From Planctomycetota bacterium (GTDB lineage Bacteria; Planctomycetota; Phycisphaerae; Phycisphaerales; SM1A02): a DNA stretch of 64,000 nucleotides. Below the pieces are notes generated by a model. It did not search any database. It saw only the letters and a program-made list of their open reading frames with translations, and had not been told where the DNA came from. The position numbers and the translations under genes were made by a program. The stretch is taken from the NCBI GenBank assembly GCA_003671055.1, contig QWPV01000007.1, positions 1 to 64,000 of the forward strand. Direction: 5' to 3'. This document shows, in pieces, positions 17,415 to 26,378 of this stretch; within the stretch, counting starts at the first letter, position 1; each line of letters opens with the position of its first letter.

Positions 17415-19310
17415 ATGTCTACATCAAAGATCATCGGAATCGACCTCGGTACCACGAACTCCTGCGTCGCCATCATGGAGGGCGGACAGCCCAAGGTCCT
17501 CATCAACGCACAGGGCAACCGCACCACGCCGTCCGTCGTCGGATTCTCCGACAAGGGCGAGCGGCTCGTCGGTCAGCCAGCCAAGCATCAGCAAGTCACG
17601 AATCCCAAGAACACCGTCTTCTCCATTAAGCGGTTCATGGGCCGCCGTATGGATGAAGTGAAGGTAGAACAAACGCATGTCCCCTACGCGGTCATCGGCA
17701 CGGGCGATGAACTCGTGAAGGTTGACATCCGAGGCAAGCAGTACACATCGCCAGAAATCAGCGCGATGATTCTGCAGGAACTCAAGAAGGTCGCGGAAGA
17801 TTATCTCGGCGAGAAGGTCGACCGTGCGGTCATCACTGTCCCCGCGTACTTCAACGACGCGCAGCGTCAAGCGACCAAAGATGCTGGCGAAATTGCTGGC
17901 CTCAAAGTTGAGCGCATTATCAATGAGCCCACCGCCGCAGCGCTCGCCTACGGTCTCGAAAAGAAGAAGAATGCACGCATCGCAGTCTTCGATCTCGGCG
18001 GCGGTACGTTCGACGTCTCCATTCTCGATGTCGGCGACGGCGTGTTCGAAGTGCTTTCCACCAACGGCGATGGACATCTCGGTGGCGATGACTTCGATCA
18101 GAGATTGATCGACTCACTCGCAGAGGAGTTCCGCAAGAAGGAAGGCATCGATATTCGGAAGGATGCTATGGCCCTACAACGCCTGAAGGAAGCTGCAGAG
18201 AAGGCGAAGATCGAACTCTCTACGCAACTAGAGACGAGCGTCAACCTTCCCTTCATCACCGCAGACCAGAACGGCCCGAAGCACTTGCAAACCACCGTCA
18301 CGCGCGCTGGTTTCGAGGCACTGTGCTCCGAACTCTTCGCGCGACTTCGCGGTCCATGCGAGCAGGCGATTCGCGATTCGAAGTTGAGCCCAACCGACAT
18401 CGAAGAAGTTGTGATGGTCGGTGGATCGATTCGCATCCCCAAGGTGCAAGAGATCGCGAAGGAGATCTTCCAAGCGAAGACGCTCGATCGATCGATCAAC
18501 CCTGATGAGGTTGTTGCCATCGGCGCCGCAATTCAAGGCGGCGTGTTGATGGGTGACGTGAAGGACGTGCTGCTTCTCGATGTCACGCCACTCTCGCTCG
18601 GCGTCGAAACCCTCGGTAGCGTCATGACGACGCTCATCCCGCGCAACACGACGATTCCAACGAGCAAGAAGGAGATTTTCTCCACCGCCGCAGATGGACA
18701 AACCTCGGTCACCATTCATGTGCTCCAAGGGGAACGCCAGTTCGCGGCTGACAATCGCACGCTCGGACGCTTCGATCTCACGGGCATCACTTCAGGACAA
18801 CGCGGCGCACCGCAGATTGAAGTCGAATTCGCACTCGATGCAAACGGCATCCTCAATGTGAGCGCGACCGACAAGGCGACGAGCAAGAAGCAAGAAGTGA
18901 AGATCACTGGCTCAAGCGGTCTCTCGAAGGAAGAAGTCGAGCGCATGAAGCAAGAAGCGGAAGCAAACGCTGCAAGCGACAAGGCTCGACGCGAACTCGT
19001 GGATCTCAAGAACCAAGCAGAGCAACTCGTCTATGCGACGAAGAAGACACTTGCTGAGCTCGGCGAACGCGTTCCCGCCAATGTGCGTGGCACCATCGAG
19101 AGCGCTATCGCGAATCTCGAAGAGCGACTCAAGAGCGATGACAAGGCTGCGGTTGAAGCAGCGATGAAGCAACTCAATGATGCAAGTGTTGAACTCGGCA
19201 AGATCCCGGTAGAACCAACTGGTGGCGCGGCACCGAGTGCATCCGCAGCGAGCGCATCGTCAACGAAGGACGATGTGATTGATGCGGATTTCGAAGTCAA
19301 GGACGCATGA
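17415..19310 (+). CDS. dnaK: Chaperone DnaK (Hsp70)
   Basis: The 631-residue protein begins [20 protein letters not shown] and has all ATPase landmarks ([49 protein letters not shown]) followed by the substrate-binding domain ([15 protein letters not shown]). It folds proteins with DnaJ and GrpE, neither of which is in this window. The C-terminus is a helical lid and then an Ala/Ser-rich tail ending [15 protein letters not shown] 17415 is preceded by GAGAAGGA at 17398-17405. The frame is open upstream to 17145 but that part has no homology. No CIRCE element (TTAGCACTC-N9-GAGTGCTAA) is found in the 237 bases upstream. Confidence 0.98.
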   Translation: MSTSKIIGIDLGTTNSCVAIMEGGQPKVLINAQGNRTTPSVVGFSDKGERLVGQPAKHQQVTNPKNTVFSIKRFMGRRMDEVKVEQTHVPYAVIGTGDELVKVDIRGKQYTSPEISAMILQELKKVAEDYLGEKVDRAVITVPAYFNDAQRQATKDAGEIAGLKVERIINEPTAAALAYGLEKKKNARIAVFDLGGGTFDVSILDVGDGVFEVLSTNGDGHLGGDDFDQRLIDSLAEEFRKKEGIDIRKDAMALQRLKEAAEKAKIELSTQLETSVNLPFITADQNGPKHLQTTVTRAGFEALCSELFARLRGPCEQAIRDSKLSPTDIEEVVMVGGSIRIPKVQEIAKEIFQAKTLDRSINPDEVVAIGAAIQGGVLMGDVKDVLLLDVTPLSLGVETLGSVMTTLIPRNTTIPTSKKEIFSTAADGQTSVTIHVLQGERQFAADNRTLGRFDLTGITSGQRGAPQIEVEFALDANGILNVSATDKATSKKQEVKITGSSGLSKEEVERMKQEAEANAASDKARRELVDLKNQAEQLVYATKKTLAELGERVPANVRGTIESAIANLEERLKSDDKAAVEAAMKQLNDASVELGKIPVEPTGGAAPSASAASASSTKDDVIDADFEVKDA

Positions 19311-19356
19311 GTTTTCCCGCAACGAGCGTTGCAGAGATACACGGCTGATCGAACTT

Positions 19357-19398
19357 GGCGCGCGGACACAGATCACTGTGCTCCGCGCGCCTCTTTCG
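19357..19398 (+). terminator. Hairpin after dnaK, probable terminator
   Basis: GGCGCGCGGA (19357-19366) pairs with TCCGCGCGCC (19382-19391), and inside it CACAG/CTGTG extends the stem with one bulge around an ATCA loop. It is followed by TCTTTCGTT, a weak T run, so termination may be partial. Confidence 0.55.
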
Positions 19399-19422
19399 TT
19401 CATGCCGTAGGATCCATTGTTC

Positions 19423-21192
19423 ATGCGTCTTGGAATGCAATCTGTCAAAGGCATCCCCGTCTCCCCTGGCATTGTCATGGGGCGCGCGATTGTGCTTGGG
19501 AACGCGGAGACGCACGTTCCGCGCCGAGAAATTGCGCAACCAGACCTTGAGAGAGAAGTTGACCGACTCGACACCGCACTGCGTGAAGCCGTCGAAGAAC
19601 TCGGGGTGCTTCGCGATCGCACTGCTGTGCAAATCGGCAGCGATGCCGCGAAGATCTTTGGCTTCCACCTTGGACTCCTTCAAGATCCCACGCTGCTGAC
19701 GCCCATGCGCGAACGTATTCGCAACGATCGAGTGAACGCTGAAGTCGCGGTCGCCGATGCGTTTCAAAAGCTTGCGGATCAGTTTCGCGCCCTCGGCAGC
19801 GAAATGTTCAGCCAGAAGGCGAACGATGTGCTCGACCTCGATCGTCGCGTGCTCGCAAAGTTGATGGGTGAGGACGAAAATCGTCTCGCGACGCTAACGG
19901 AACCGACGATCGTCATCGCGCATGAACTGACTCCCTCGCAAACCGCAGGGATGGATCGCACGCTCGTGATTGGGATCGCTACCGATCTCGGTGGACGCAC
20001 GAGCCACACCTCGATCGTCGCGCGTGCCATTGAAATCCCTTGCGTCGTCGGATGCAGTCGAGTCATGGGGCGCGTCGCTGACGGCGACATGATCATCATC
20101 GATGGCGACACTGGCGTTGTCATCGTTCGACCAGACGCGCGCACGCTCGCGGAATACACCATTCAACAAGAGCGATTCTCCGTCTACCGAAGCATGCTGC
20201 GCAACACCGCGCTGCTTGAGCCGGTGACAAAGGATGGCACGCGCATTCAACTCCTTGGCAACATCGAGTTTCCCCATGAGGTCGAGAGTGTCTTCGCCAA
20301 TGGCGGCGAGGGAGTCGGTCTCTATCGCACCGAATTCCTCTTCCTCACCAGCGATCACGAGCCCACAGAAGAAGAGCAATTCGCGGCGTACAAGCAGACA
20401 GTCGAGTTACTCAAAGGTCGTCCACTCACGATCCGCACGCTGGACCTCGGCGCCGACAAGTACACGCAGAACCGCGCGACCGAACCGGAACGCAATCCAT
20501 TCCTCGGACTGCGTTCGATCCGCTATTGCCTCCAACACAAAGCGCTCTTCAAGACGCAACTTCGCGCGATCCTTCGCGCAAGTGCGTTCGGTCCGATGAA
20601 GGTGATGTTCCCACTCGTCTCGACTGTGATGGAGTTGCGTCAAGCGCGACTGATCTTGAATGACGTCGCTGAGGAACTCGCCGAAGAAGGCATTCGCTAC
20701 GACCAGAATATTCCCATCGGCATCATGGTGGAGACGCCGAGCGCTGCACTGATGGCGAATGCCTTCGCGAAAGAAGTCTCCTTCTTCTCGATCGGCACGA
20801 ATGATCTCATTCAATACACCCTCGCGGTCGACCGAGGCAACGAACGCGTCGCACACCTCTATTCTGGCGCGAGTCCTGCCGTGCTCTACCTCGTAAAAAC
20901 GGTGGTGCGAACAGCTCGGCGATCCGGAATCGATTGCTCGCTCTGTGGCGAAGTGGCGGGCGAGGCGATTTACACGATGTTGCTCATTGGGCTTGGGCTC
21001 CGTACACTCTCCCTTGTCCCGAGTCAGATTCCGCTCATTAAGCGCGTGATCCGCTCGACGACAGTTGAAAATTGCGAAGAACTGGCCCGCCGGGTTGGTT
21101 CCTTCGATTCTGAGCGGCAGGTCCTCAACACCCTCCGCGATGAACTCCGTAAAGTTGACCCTGGTTCCTTCGCTGGCTGGATAGCCGAGTAG
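19423..21192 (+). CDS. ptsI: Phosphoenolpyruvate--protein phosphotransferase (PTS enzyme I)
   Basis: This is a near-full-length enzyme I of about 589 residues. The phosphohistidine motif is GGRTSHTSIVARAIEIP, the PEP-binding part has GVGLYRTEFLFL and IGIMVETPSAAL, and the substrate-side cysteine lies in GIDCSLCGEVAG. Enzyme I takes phosphate from PEP and passes it to HPr. No HPr, enzyme II or HPr kinase is nearby, so it may serve regulation or an unlinked PTS. Start: ATG 19423 (MRLGMQSVKGIPVSPG); ATG 19435 and TTG 19417 are alternatives, and AGGA lies upstream at 19409-19412. The long leader of the following RNase gene comes directly after it. Confidence 0.95.
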   Translation: MRLGMQSVKGIPVSPGIVMGRAIVLGNAETHVPRREIAQPDLEREVDRLDTALREAVEELGVLRDRTAVQIGSDAAKIFGFHLGLLQDPTLLTPMRERIRNDRVNAEVAVADAFQKLADQFRALGSEMFSQKANDVLDLDRRVLAKLMGEDENRLATLTEPTIVIAHELTPSQTAGMDRTLVIGIATDLGGRTSHTSIVARAIEIPCVVGCSRVMGRVADGDMIIIDGDTGVVIVRPDARTLAEYTIQQERFSVYRSMLRNTALLEPVTKDGTRIQLLGNIEFPHEVESVFANGGEGVGLYRTEFLFLTSDHEPTEEEQFAAYKQTVELLKGRPLTIRTLDLGADKYTQNRATEPERNPFLGLRSIRYCLQHKALFKTQLRAILRASAFGPMKVMFPLVSTVMELRQARLILNDVAEELAEEGIRYDQNIPIGIMVETPSAALMANAFAKEVSFFSIGTNDLIQYTLAVDRGNERVAHLYSGASPAVLYLVKTVVRTARRSGIDCSLCGEVAGEAIYTMLLIGLGLRTLSLVPSQIPLIKRVIRSTTVENCEELARRVGSFDSERQVLNTLRDELRKVDPGSFAGWIAE

Positions 21193-21612
21193 GAACCTCC
21201 GGTCGAAATGAACATGTGGCTGACCACGGATTTGGGACTCGCTGCCGATGCACGAATCCCGTCTTGGGTGAGCAAGTCAACAGTCTCCCGCAGAAGCGCG
21301 ATTGATTTGAAGCCCAAACAGCTTCCCCTCTCGTCGCGCATGAGAGCTCCTGCTCCGCTGTGTTTCGCGAGAAATCGCGGGATGCGAGTGTCCTGTTTCG
21401 CCGTGCGCGCTCGTTGCGCGCTCGAAGCGCAGGCCTCGGATCAGGTCTCGCGCCACTGACTTGCCTCCAATTCTTCCTTGCCAGTCGCACGACAACACGC
21501 GGCTCTCGATCTGTACACCTTGCCCTACTTGAAGGCTGTACTCGAAGATCGCCGAGCCGCATCGACATGTGAGCACTCTGCTCATCATGCGACGAACCAA
21601 GGAAGGCGTCTG
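21193..21612 (+). other. 420-base leader region upstream of the RNase E/G gene
   Basis: No supported gene lies in this stretch, although open frames exist on both strands. It contains GC-rich inverted repeats, for example GCGCGC-TCGTT-GCGCGC at 21405-21421 and a TTTCGCGAGAAA/CGCG group near 21364-21380. It ends with GGAAGG (21601-21606), the ribosome site of the RNase gene. If transcription begins near the end of ptsI, it forms a structured 5' leader. In E. coli a structured leader of about 360 nt mediates rne autoregulation; whether that applies here is inference. Confidence 0.4.
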
Positions 21613-24600
21613 ATGACCGCGAACGAGAACACTGAAAAGAACATACGACTGAATCAAGAAGAGATCGATGCAACCAATCGCACAGCGCGCGAAGCATCGG
21701 AAGCAAACGAGCGCAGCGATGCACTCGCTGCTGAAGCTGGGGTTGGCGAAGACGACGCGCAAGACGACGCGCATGACGATGCGCAAGACGACGATGCACC
21801 CGCGTGGAGCGGCGCAAGCCCTGTACTTGCTGATGAAGTCGAGCAACGCGAATGGAACCTCGATGCATGGGAATCTGCAGCGACGACATTCCCTAATCAG
21901 CCTGCGACGGATGAAGAGTCGATGGAGACCGAAGTCGAACTTCAAGACGCGGAAGACGAAAGCGATGACGATGACTCGCTGAACGAAGACGCGGAAACCT
22001 CCGCTGACGATGCAGACGAGAGCGGCGAAAATACCGAGGAATCAAGCGAAGAAACGTCAGAGTCATCCGCTGAAGCTCGCGCTTCGGAAACCACTGCAGC
22101 CGGAAAACCACGACGCCGACGACGCGGCGGACGCAACCGTCGCGGTGGCGGCGACGCTGCTCCATCGCGAGGCGGCAATGATGTTGCGCATTCGACTGAA
22201 CGCGCTCGTGTCGAACCAACAGCGACCGACGCAGACGACGATGAAGCACCCAAGCGCCGCGCAGTTCCAAAGCCCAAGGTCGTCATTCTCGTGAATGACA
22301 ATCCCGGCGAGGAGATGCGCATTGCGATCCTTGAAAACAGCACGCTTGCGCAATACTTCTCCGAGCGCGCGGCGACTGCGACAAATGTCGGCAGCATCTA
22401 CAAGGCTCGCGTGCTCAATGTCGAACCCGCAATTCAAGCGGCGTTCGTCGACTTCGGTGAGGGAGCCAATGGATTCCTCCACATCAGCGATCTCCATCCG
22501 AAGTATTTCCCCGGCGTGGAACGCACTGAGAAAGTCGGACGCAAGATTCCTCGGCACGACCGCCCGATGATGCAGCACGCGCTCAAGCGCGGCCAAGAGA
22601 TTCTCGTGCAGGTTCTCAAAGAAGGACTCGGATCCAAGGGTCCAACCGTCACGAGCTACTTGTCGCTTCCAGGTCGTCTGCTCGTGATGATGCCTGACAT
22701 GGACAACATCGGCGTGAGCCGAAAGGTCGACGACGAAAATCAACGGCGCGCGATGCGAAAGATTCTCGACTCGCTCGAACTCGAAGAAGGATTCGGATTC
22801 ATTCTGCGCACCGCAGGATTTGATGCCACGCGCACCGAATTGATGCGCGATGCGCAATACCTCACGCGACTCTGGCAACAACTCGAGAAGCGCATGCATG
22901 CTGTGGGCGCGCCCTGCCAGTTGTACGCGGAAGGTGATGTGCTTCTTCGCACGATTCGCGATGGCATCGATGGCGATGTCGAAGCGATCATCGTTGATAG
23001 CGAAAGCGCGTTCCGCCGCGCGAAGGCATTCCTCGAAGTCGTCGCTCCTCGTGCGAGCGAACTGCTCCGCTACTGGGATCGAAGCACGCCGCTCTTCTAC
23101 GCGTTCGATGTTGAGCGTCAGATTGAACTCATCCACTCTCGTGAAGTGCCGCTGCCATCCGGCGGCGCATTGGTCTTCGATCAAACCGAAGCGCTCGTCG
23201 CCATTGATGTGAATAGCGGTCGATCGCGCAGCGCGCGCGATTCTGAAACCAACGCGTACAACACGAACGTCGAAGCGGTCGACGAGATTTGTCGCCAGTT
23301 GCGCTTGCGCGACCTTGGTGGACTTGTCGTCGCAGATCTCATCGATATGCGGTCGATGAAGCATCGACGCGAGATTGAAGATCGAATGCGCGCCAATCTG
23401 CATAAAGATCGCGCGAAGAGCACCGTCGCTCCGATTTCCGAATTCGGCATGATCGAGCTCACGCGGCAACGCATGCGACCGAGCATGCGCAAGACGCACT
23501 ATCACGATTGTCCTGCATGTTCGGGAACGGGCGACCTGCGCAATCCTGATGCTGTCGCAAGCGATGCAATGCGTCGGCTGGCTGCGATTCTCGATCTTGA
23601 GCGCGTGCGTCGCGTGGAAATCGTCGTCGGCGCGAAGGTTGCTGCAACGATGCTCTCCACGATGCGTCGTGCGCTTGTCGAAATCGAAGATGAATTCGGC
23701 AAGGCTGTCACAGTACGCATCAGCGAAGCGATCCCGCCTGATCGCGCAGATTTCTACGCGTACGACGATCGCGATGCAGACATCGAACTCGAGCGCATGC
23801 CGCGGCTTGAGCGACCGACGATTTCGAGGCTTCCTGCATCGATCGCTGCAAGCGACGAGCACGATCATGAATCTGGCGACGATGGAGAACAAGGTGAAGG
23901 TGGCGGTCGCCGTCGTCGACGACGACGACGAAAGCCAGCGGCTGCGGATGCCACTGCGCTCATTCTCGCCGGAACATTTGATGATCTTCCGGACCTTGAT
24001 GCAGCCGAGCCCACCGTCGCCGAAGCACTCAAGCGCGATGCAGCAAAGCGCGCGCAAGAGGCTAGTCTCCGCGTGCAAGCGGAGATTCGAGAGCGACATG
24101 AAGCACTTGAGCGTGCGTCGCGTGAAGCACTCGCGCAGCGCGAGCGAAACTTTGCGGAAGCCGAATCCGCTGCACGAGCGCGTGCGTTTGATCGCGCTGT
24201 TGCTGAAGCGCTCGCCCTTCGCGCAACGAGCGAAGTCATCAAAGTGTTCGAACTTGCGAAAGAACTCTCGCAAGCGAGCAAGGATGTGCTCGCACTTTGT
24301 TTGGAGATCGGGCTTGGTAAGAAGAGCCACATGACGAAGCTCTCGGGAGCGGAAGCGGATGCGCTTCGTATGCACTACGGCGCTTTGCCCCTGCCCGAAC
24401 CAGACGCAGAGCGACTTGAAGCATTAACTGCAGAAGAACTGGCTACGGTCGCCGCAGAATTCAGCGCGCTGCAATCCTCTGCCGATGGAGATGCATCCAC
24501 TGGCGGTACACCTCAAGGTGGCCGCAAGCGTCGACGACGAGGCCGAGGCCGCGGTCGTGGCGATCGAGACGATGCTCCCGCTGCAATCGAAAGTGAAAGC

Positions 24601-25116
24601 GCTGGCGATGCAGCGCAAGATGGAGACAACGCTGAAGACGCACCATCGGAAAATGGAGATTCAAACGAGCCCCGCGCTGAAGGCGCTGAAGGTGGCGGAC
24701 GCAAGCGCCGCCGTCGACGCGGTGGACGTGGACGAAGTCGTGGCGACGATCGTCCGAATGAAGCGCAAGCTTCGACAGGCGCGCCGTCGCAAGCGACTGA
24801 ACCTTCACGCGCCGAGACGAGTGGCGACGGTGCGAATCCATCGCAAGGCGAGAGTGAGAATCGCGAAGGTGGTGGACGTGGGCGACGCGGTCGCGGCCGA
24901 CGCGGTGGACGCGGCGGACGGAGTGACCAACATGAAGGCGGCGGACAAGCTGCCGCTCCAGCCGCGGCTCCGGCCGAAGCTCCGCGCGCACCGAAACCTG
25001 CGGCCAGTGCGCCTGCTGCAGCACCCGCTGCGGCGACTGCTCCCGTCAAGCGCGGTTTGTACGCGCGCAATCGCAAACTTGCGCCTGGTGAACGGCCCAA
25101 GGGTGACGATCGCTGA
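21613..25116 (+). CDS. rne: Ribonuclease E/G with IF2-N-like domain and low-complexity arms
   Basis: From ATG 21613 (MTANENTEKN; GGAAGG 6 bases upstream) the protein has about 1167 residues. Residues 1-160 are strongly acidic (Glu/Asp/Ser repeats), then a basic patch GKPRRRRRGGRNRRGGGD. The catalytic core follows: S1 domain (GSIYKARVLNVEPAIQAAFV... GFLHISDLHP), the metal-binding DNase I-like part (LVAIDVNSGRSRS and RQLRLRDLGGLVVADLIDM) and the zinc link CPACSGTG. After a basic linker, FELAKELSQASKDVLALCLE plus IGLGKKSHMTKLS resembles the N-terminal domain of initiation factor IF2. The rest is Arg/Gly/Ala-rich with RKRRRRGRGRGRGD blocks, probably RNA- or partner-binding. It degrades and processes RNA, perhaps as a scaffold. 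It ends in TGATG overlap with dxr. Confidence 0.94.
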   Translation: MTANENTEKNIRLNQEEIDATNRTAREASEANERSDALAAEAGVGEDDAQDDAHDDAQDDDAPAWSGASPVLADEVEQREWNLDAWESAATTFPNQPATDEESMETEVELQDAEDESDDDDSLNEDAETSADDADESGENTEESSEETSESSAEARASETTAAGKPRRRRRGGRNRRGGGDAAPSRGGNDVAHSTERARVEPTATDADDDEAPKRRAVPKPKVVILVNDNPGEEMRIAILENSTLAQYFSERAATATNVGSIYKARVLNVEPAIQAAFVDFGEGANGFLHISDLHPKYFPGVERTEKVGRKIPRHDRPMMQHALKRGQEILVQVLKEGLGSKGPTVTSYLSLPGRLLVMMPDMDNIGVSRKVDDENQRRAMRKILDSLELEEGFGFILRTAGFDATRTELMRDAQYLTRLWQQLEKRMHAVGAPCQLYAEGDVLLRTIRDGIDGDVEAIIVDSESAFRRAKAFLEVVAPRASELLRYWDRSTPLFYAFDVERQIELIHSREVPLPSGGALVFDQTEALVAIDVNSGRSRSARDSETNAYNTNVEAVDEICRQLRLRDLGGLVVADLIDMRSMKHRREIEDRMRANLHKDRAKSTVAPISEFGMIELTRQRMRPSMRKTHYHDCPACSGTGDLRNPDAVASDAMRRLAAILDLERVRRVEIVVGAKVAATMLSTMRRALVEIEDEFGKAVTVRISEAIPPDRADFYAYDDRDADIELERMPRLERPTISRLPASIAASDEHDHESGDDGEQGEGGGRRRRRRRRKPAAADATALILAGTFDDLPDLDAAEPTVAEALKRDAAKRAQEASLRVQAEIRERHEALERASREALAQRERNFAEAESAARARAFDRAVAEALALRATSEVIKVFELAKELSQASKDVLALCLEIGLGKKSHMTKLSGAEADALRMHYGALPLPEPDAERLEALTAEELATVAAEFSALQSSADGDASTGGTPQGGRKRRRRGRGRGRGDRDDAPAAIESESAGDAAQDGDNAEDAPSENGDSNEPRAEGAEGGGRKRRRRRGGRGRSRGDDRPNEAQASTGAPSQATEPSRAETSGDGANPSQGESENREGGGRGRRGRGRRGGRGGRSDQHEGGGQAAAPAAAPAEAPRAPKPAASAPAAAPAAATAPVKRGLYARNRKLAPGERPKGDDR

Positions 25117-26378
25117 TGCGTCGACGGGTGTTCATCCTCGGTTCAACTGGATCGATCGGAAAGAACACGCTCGAGGTCATTCGTGACTTTCATCTGCAGC
25201 GTGCGCAACACATCGAGCCTGCGCCGATCGACTTTGAAGTCATCGGACTGAGCGCGTTTTCGCGTGGCGACGAACTCGCAGCGCAAGCGCAAGAGTTCAA
25301 CTGCGCTGCGGTGGCGATCACCGACGCAGAACCCACAGCACGCTTCCCCGCACAGTGCAAAGTCTTTCGTGGTGCGGAGGCTGCGTGCGAAATGCTCGAA
25401 GCCCTCGCGCGCAAGGGAGATCTCGTTGTGGTTGCGATCGTCGGCGCTGCGGGGATCACTCCGACGCTGACCGCACTGCGCAAGGGTTGTGACATCGCGT
25501 TGGCAAACAAAGAGACGCTCGTCGCAGCGGGCTCCATCGTCATGCGCGAAGCGGCGCGCAACGGTTGTCGCATCACGCCTATTGACAGTGAACACAACGC
25601 ACTCTTCCAGTGCTTGAAAGCATCGTCGCGATTCGAGCGCGGGTTCCCTGATGTTCGGCGCGTCGTGCTCACCGCGTCGGGTGGACCATTTCGCAACGCG
25701 ACTGCGGAAGTTCTCGCGCGTGTCAGTGTGGAAGACGCGTTGCGCCACCCAACCTGGTCGATGGGGCCAAAGGTCACAATCGATAGCGCGTCACTCATGA
25801 ACAAAGCACTTGAGTTGATCGAAGCACACTGGCTCTTCGGACTCGAGAGCGCGCGCCTTGATGCCATCATCCATCCGCAGTCGCTCGTGCACGGATTCGT
25901 GGAGTTTCTCGATGGTTCCACGCTCGCACACCTCTCGCCGCCGGACATGCGCACACCCATTCAGCACGCGCTGAGTGATCCACAGCGGTGCAACGGACCT
26001 TCCACCAAACTCGATTGGACGGCGCTGCGCACACTCGAATTTTCGCCCATCGATCACTCGCGCTTTCGCGCTATCGCGCTCGCACATGAGGTCATCAAAC
26101 GCGGCGCAACTGCGGGCGCTGTCTTCAACGCCGCGAATGAAATTGCGGTGCAAGCATTCCTCGCTAAGCAGATTGGATTCACAGCGATAACGCGGATCGT
26201 CGAAGCCACACTCGAACAGTTCGACGCAAAGCCGATATCCGCAAGCGCGTCGCCGTCGCTTGAAGAGATCCTTGCCGCTGATGTCGCGGCGCGAGAGTTC
26301 GCATCGCGCTTGACTACACTTGATTCACTCGAATCACACACCTCTCGAACTCCTTCACGAGATCGCATCATTGGGTAG
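25116..26378 (+). CDS. dxr: 1-deoxy-D-xylulose 5-phosphate reductoisomerase
   Basis: The 420-residue enzyme carries out the second step of the MEP isoprenoid pathway, converting DXP to MEP with NADPH. It begins MRRRVFILGSTGSIGKNTLE (the dinucleotide-binding GSTGSIG), has LANKETLVAAG, the substrate-binding IDSEHNALFQCL, LTASGGPF and WSMGPKVTIDSASLMNKALE. ADDs up to the family's usual 390-400 residues plus a short C-terminal tail. The start ATG overlaps the stop of the RNase gene (TGATG), so translation is probably coupled. Its 3' end overlaps the start of the site-2 protease gene. Confidence 0.97.
   Translation: MRRRVFILGSTGSIGKNTLEVIRDFHLQRAQHIEPAPIDFEVIGLSAFSRGDELAAQAQEFNCAAVAITDAEPTARFPAQCKVFRGAEAACEMLEALARKGDLVVVAIVGAAGITPTLTALRKGCDIALANKETLVAAGSIVMREAARNGCRITPIDSEHNALFQCLKASSRFERGFPDVRRVVLTASGGPFRNATAEVLARVSVEDALRHPTWSMGPKVTIDSASLMNKALELIEAHWLFGLESARLDAIIHPQSLVHGFVEFLDGSTLAHLSPPDMRTPIQHALSDPQRCNGPSTKLDWTALRTLEFSPIDHSRFRAIALAHEVIKRGATAGAVFNAANEIAVQAFLAKQIGFTAITRIVEATLEQFDAKPISASASPSLEEILAADVAAREFASRLTTLDSLESHTSRTPSRDRIIG

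Noticed and set aside
22063-24375. 770-codon open frame on the minus strand inside rne
   Set aside because: Antisense to a clear RNase E/G coding region; its protein has no recognisable domains and Arg/His-rich text typical of reverse-frame translation.
26320-26378. Clean separation of dxr and rseP
   Set aside because: Any plausible rseP start overlaps or touches the dxr stop; I list the longest frame but the true start may be TTG 26371.
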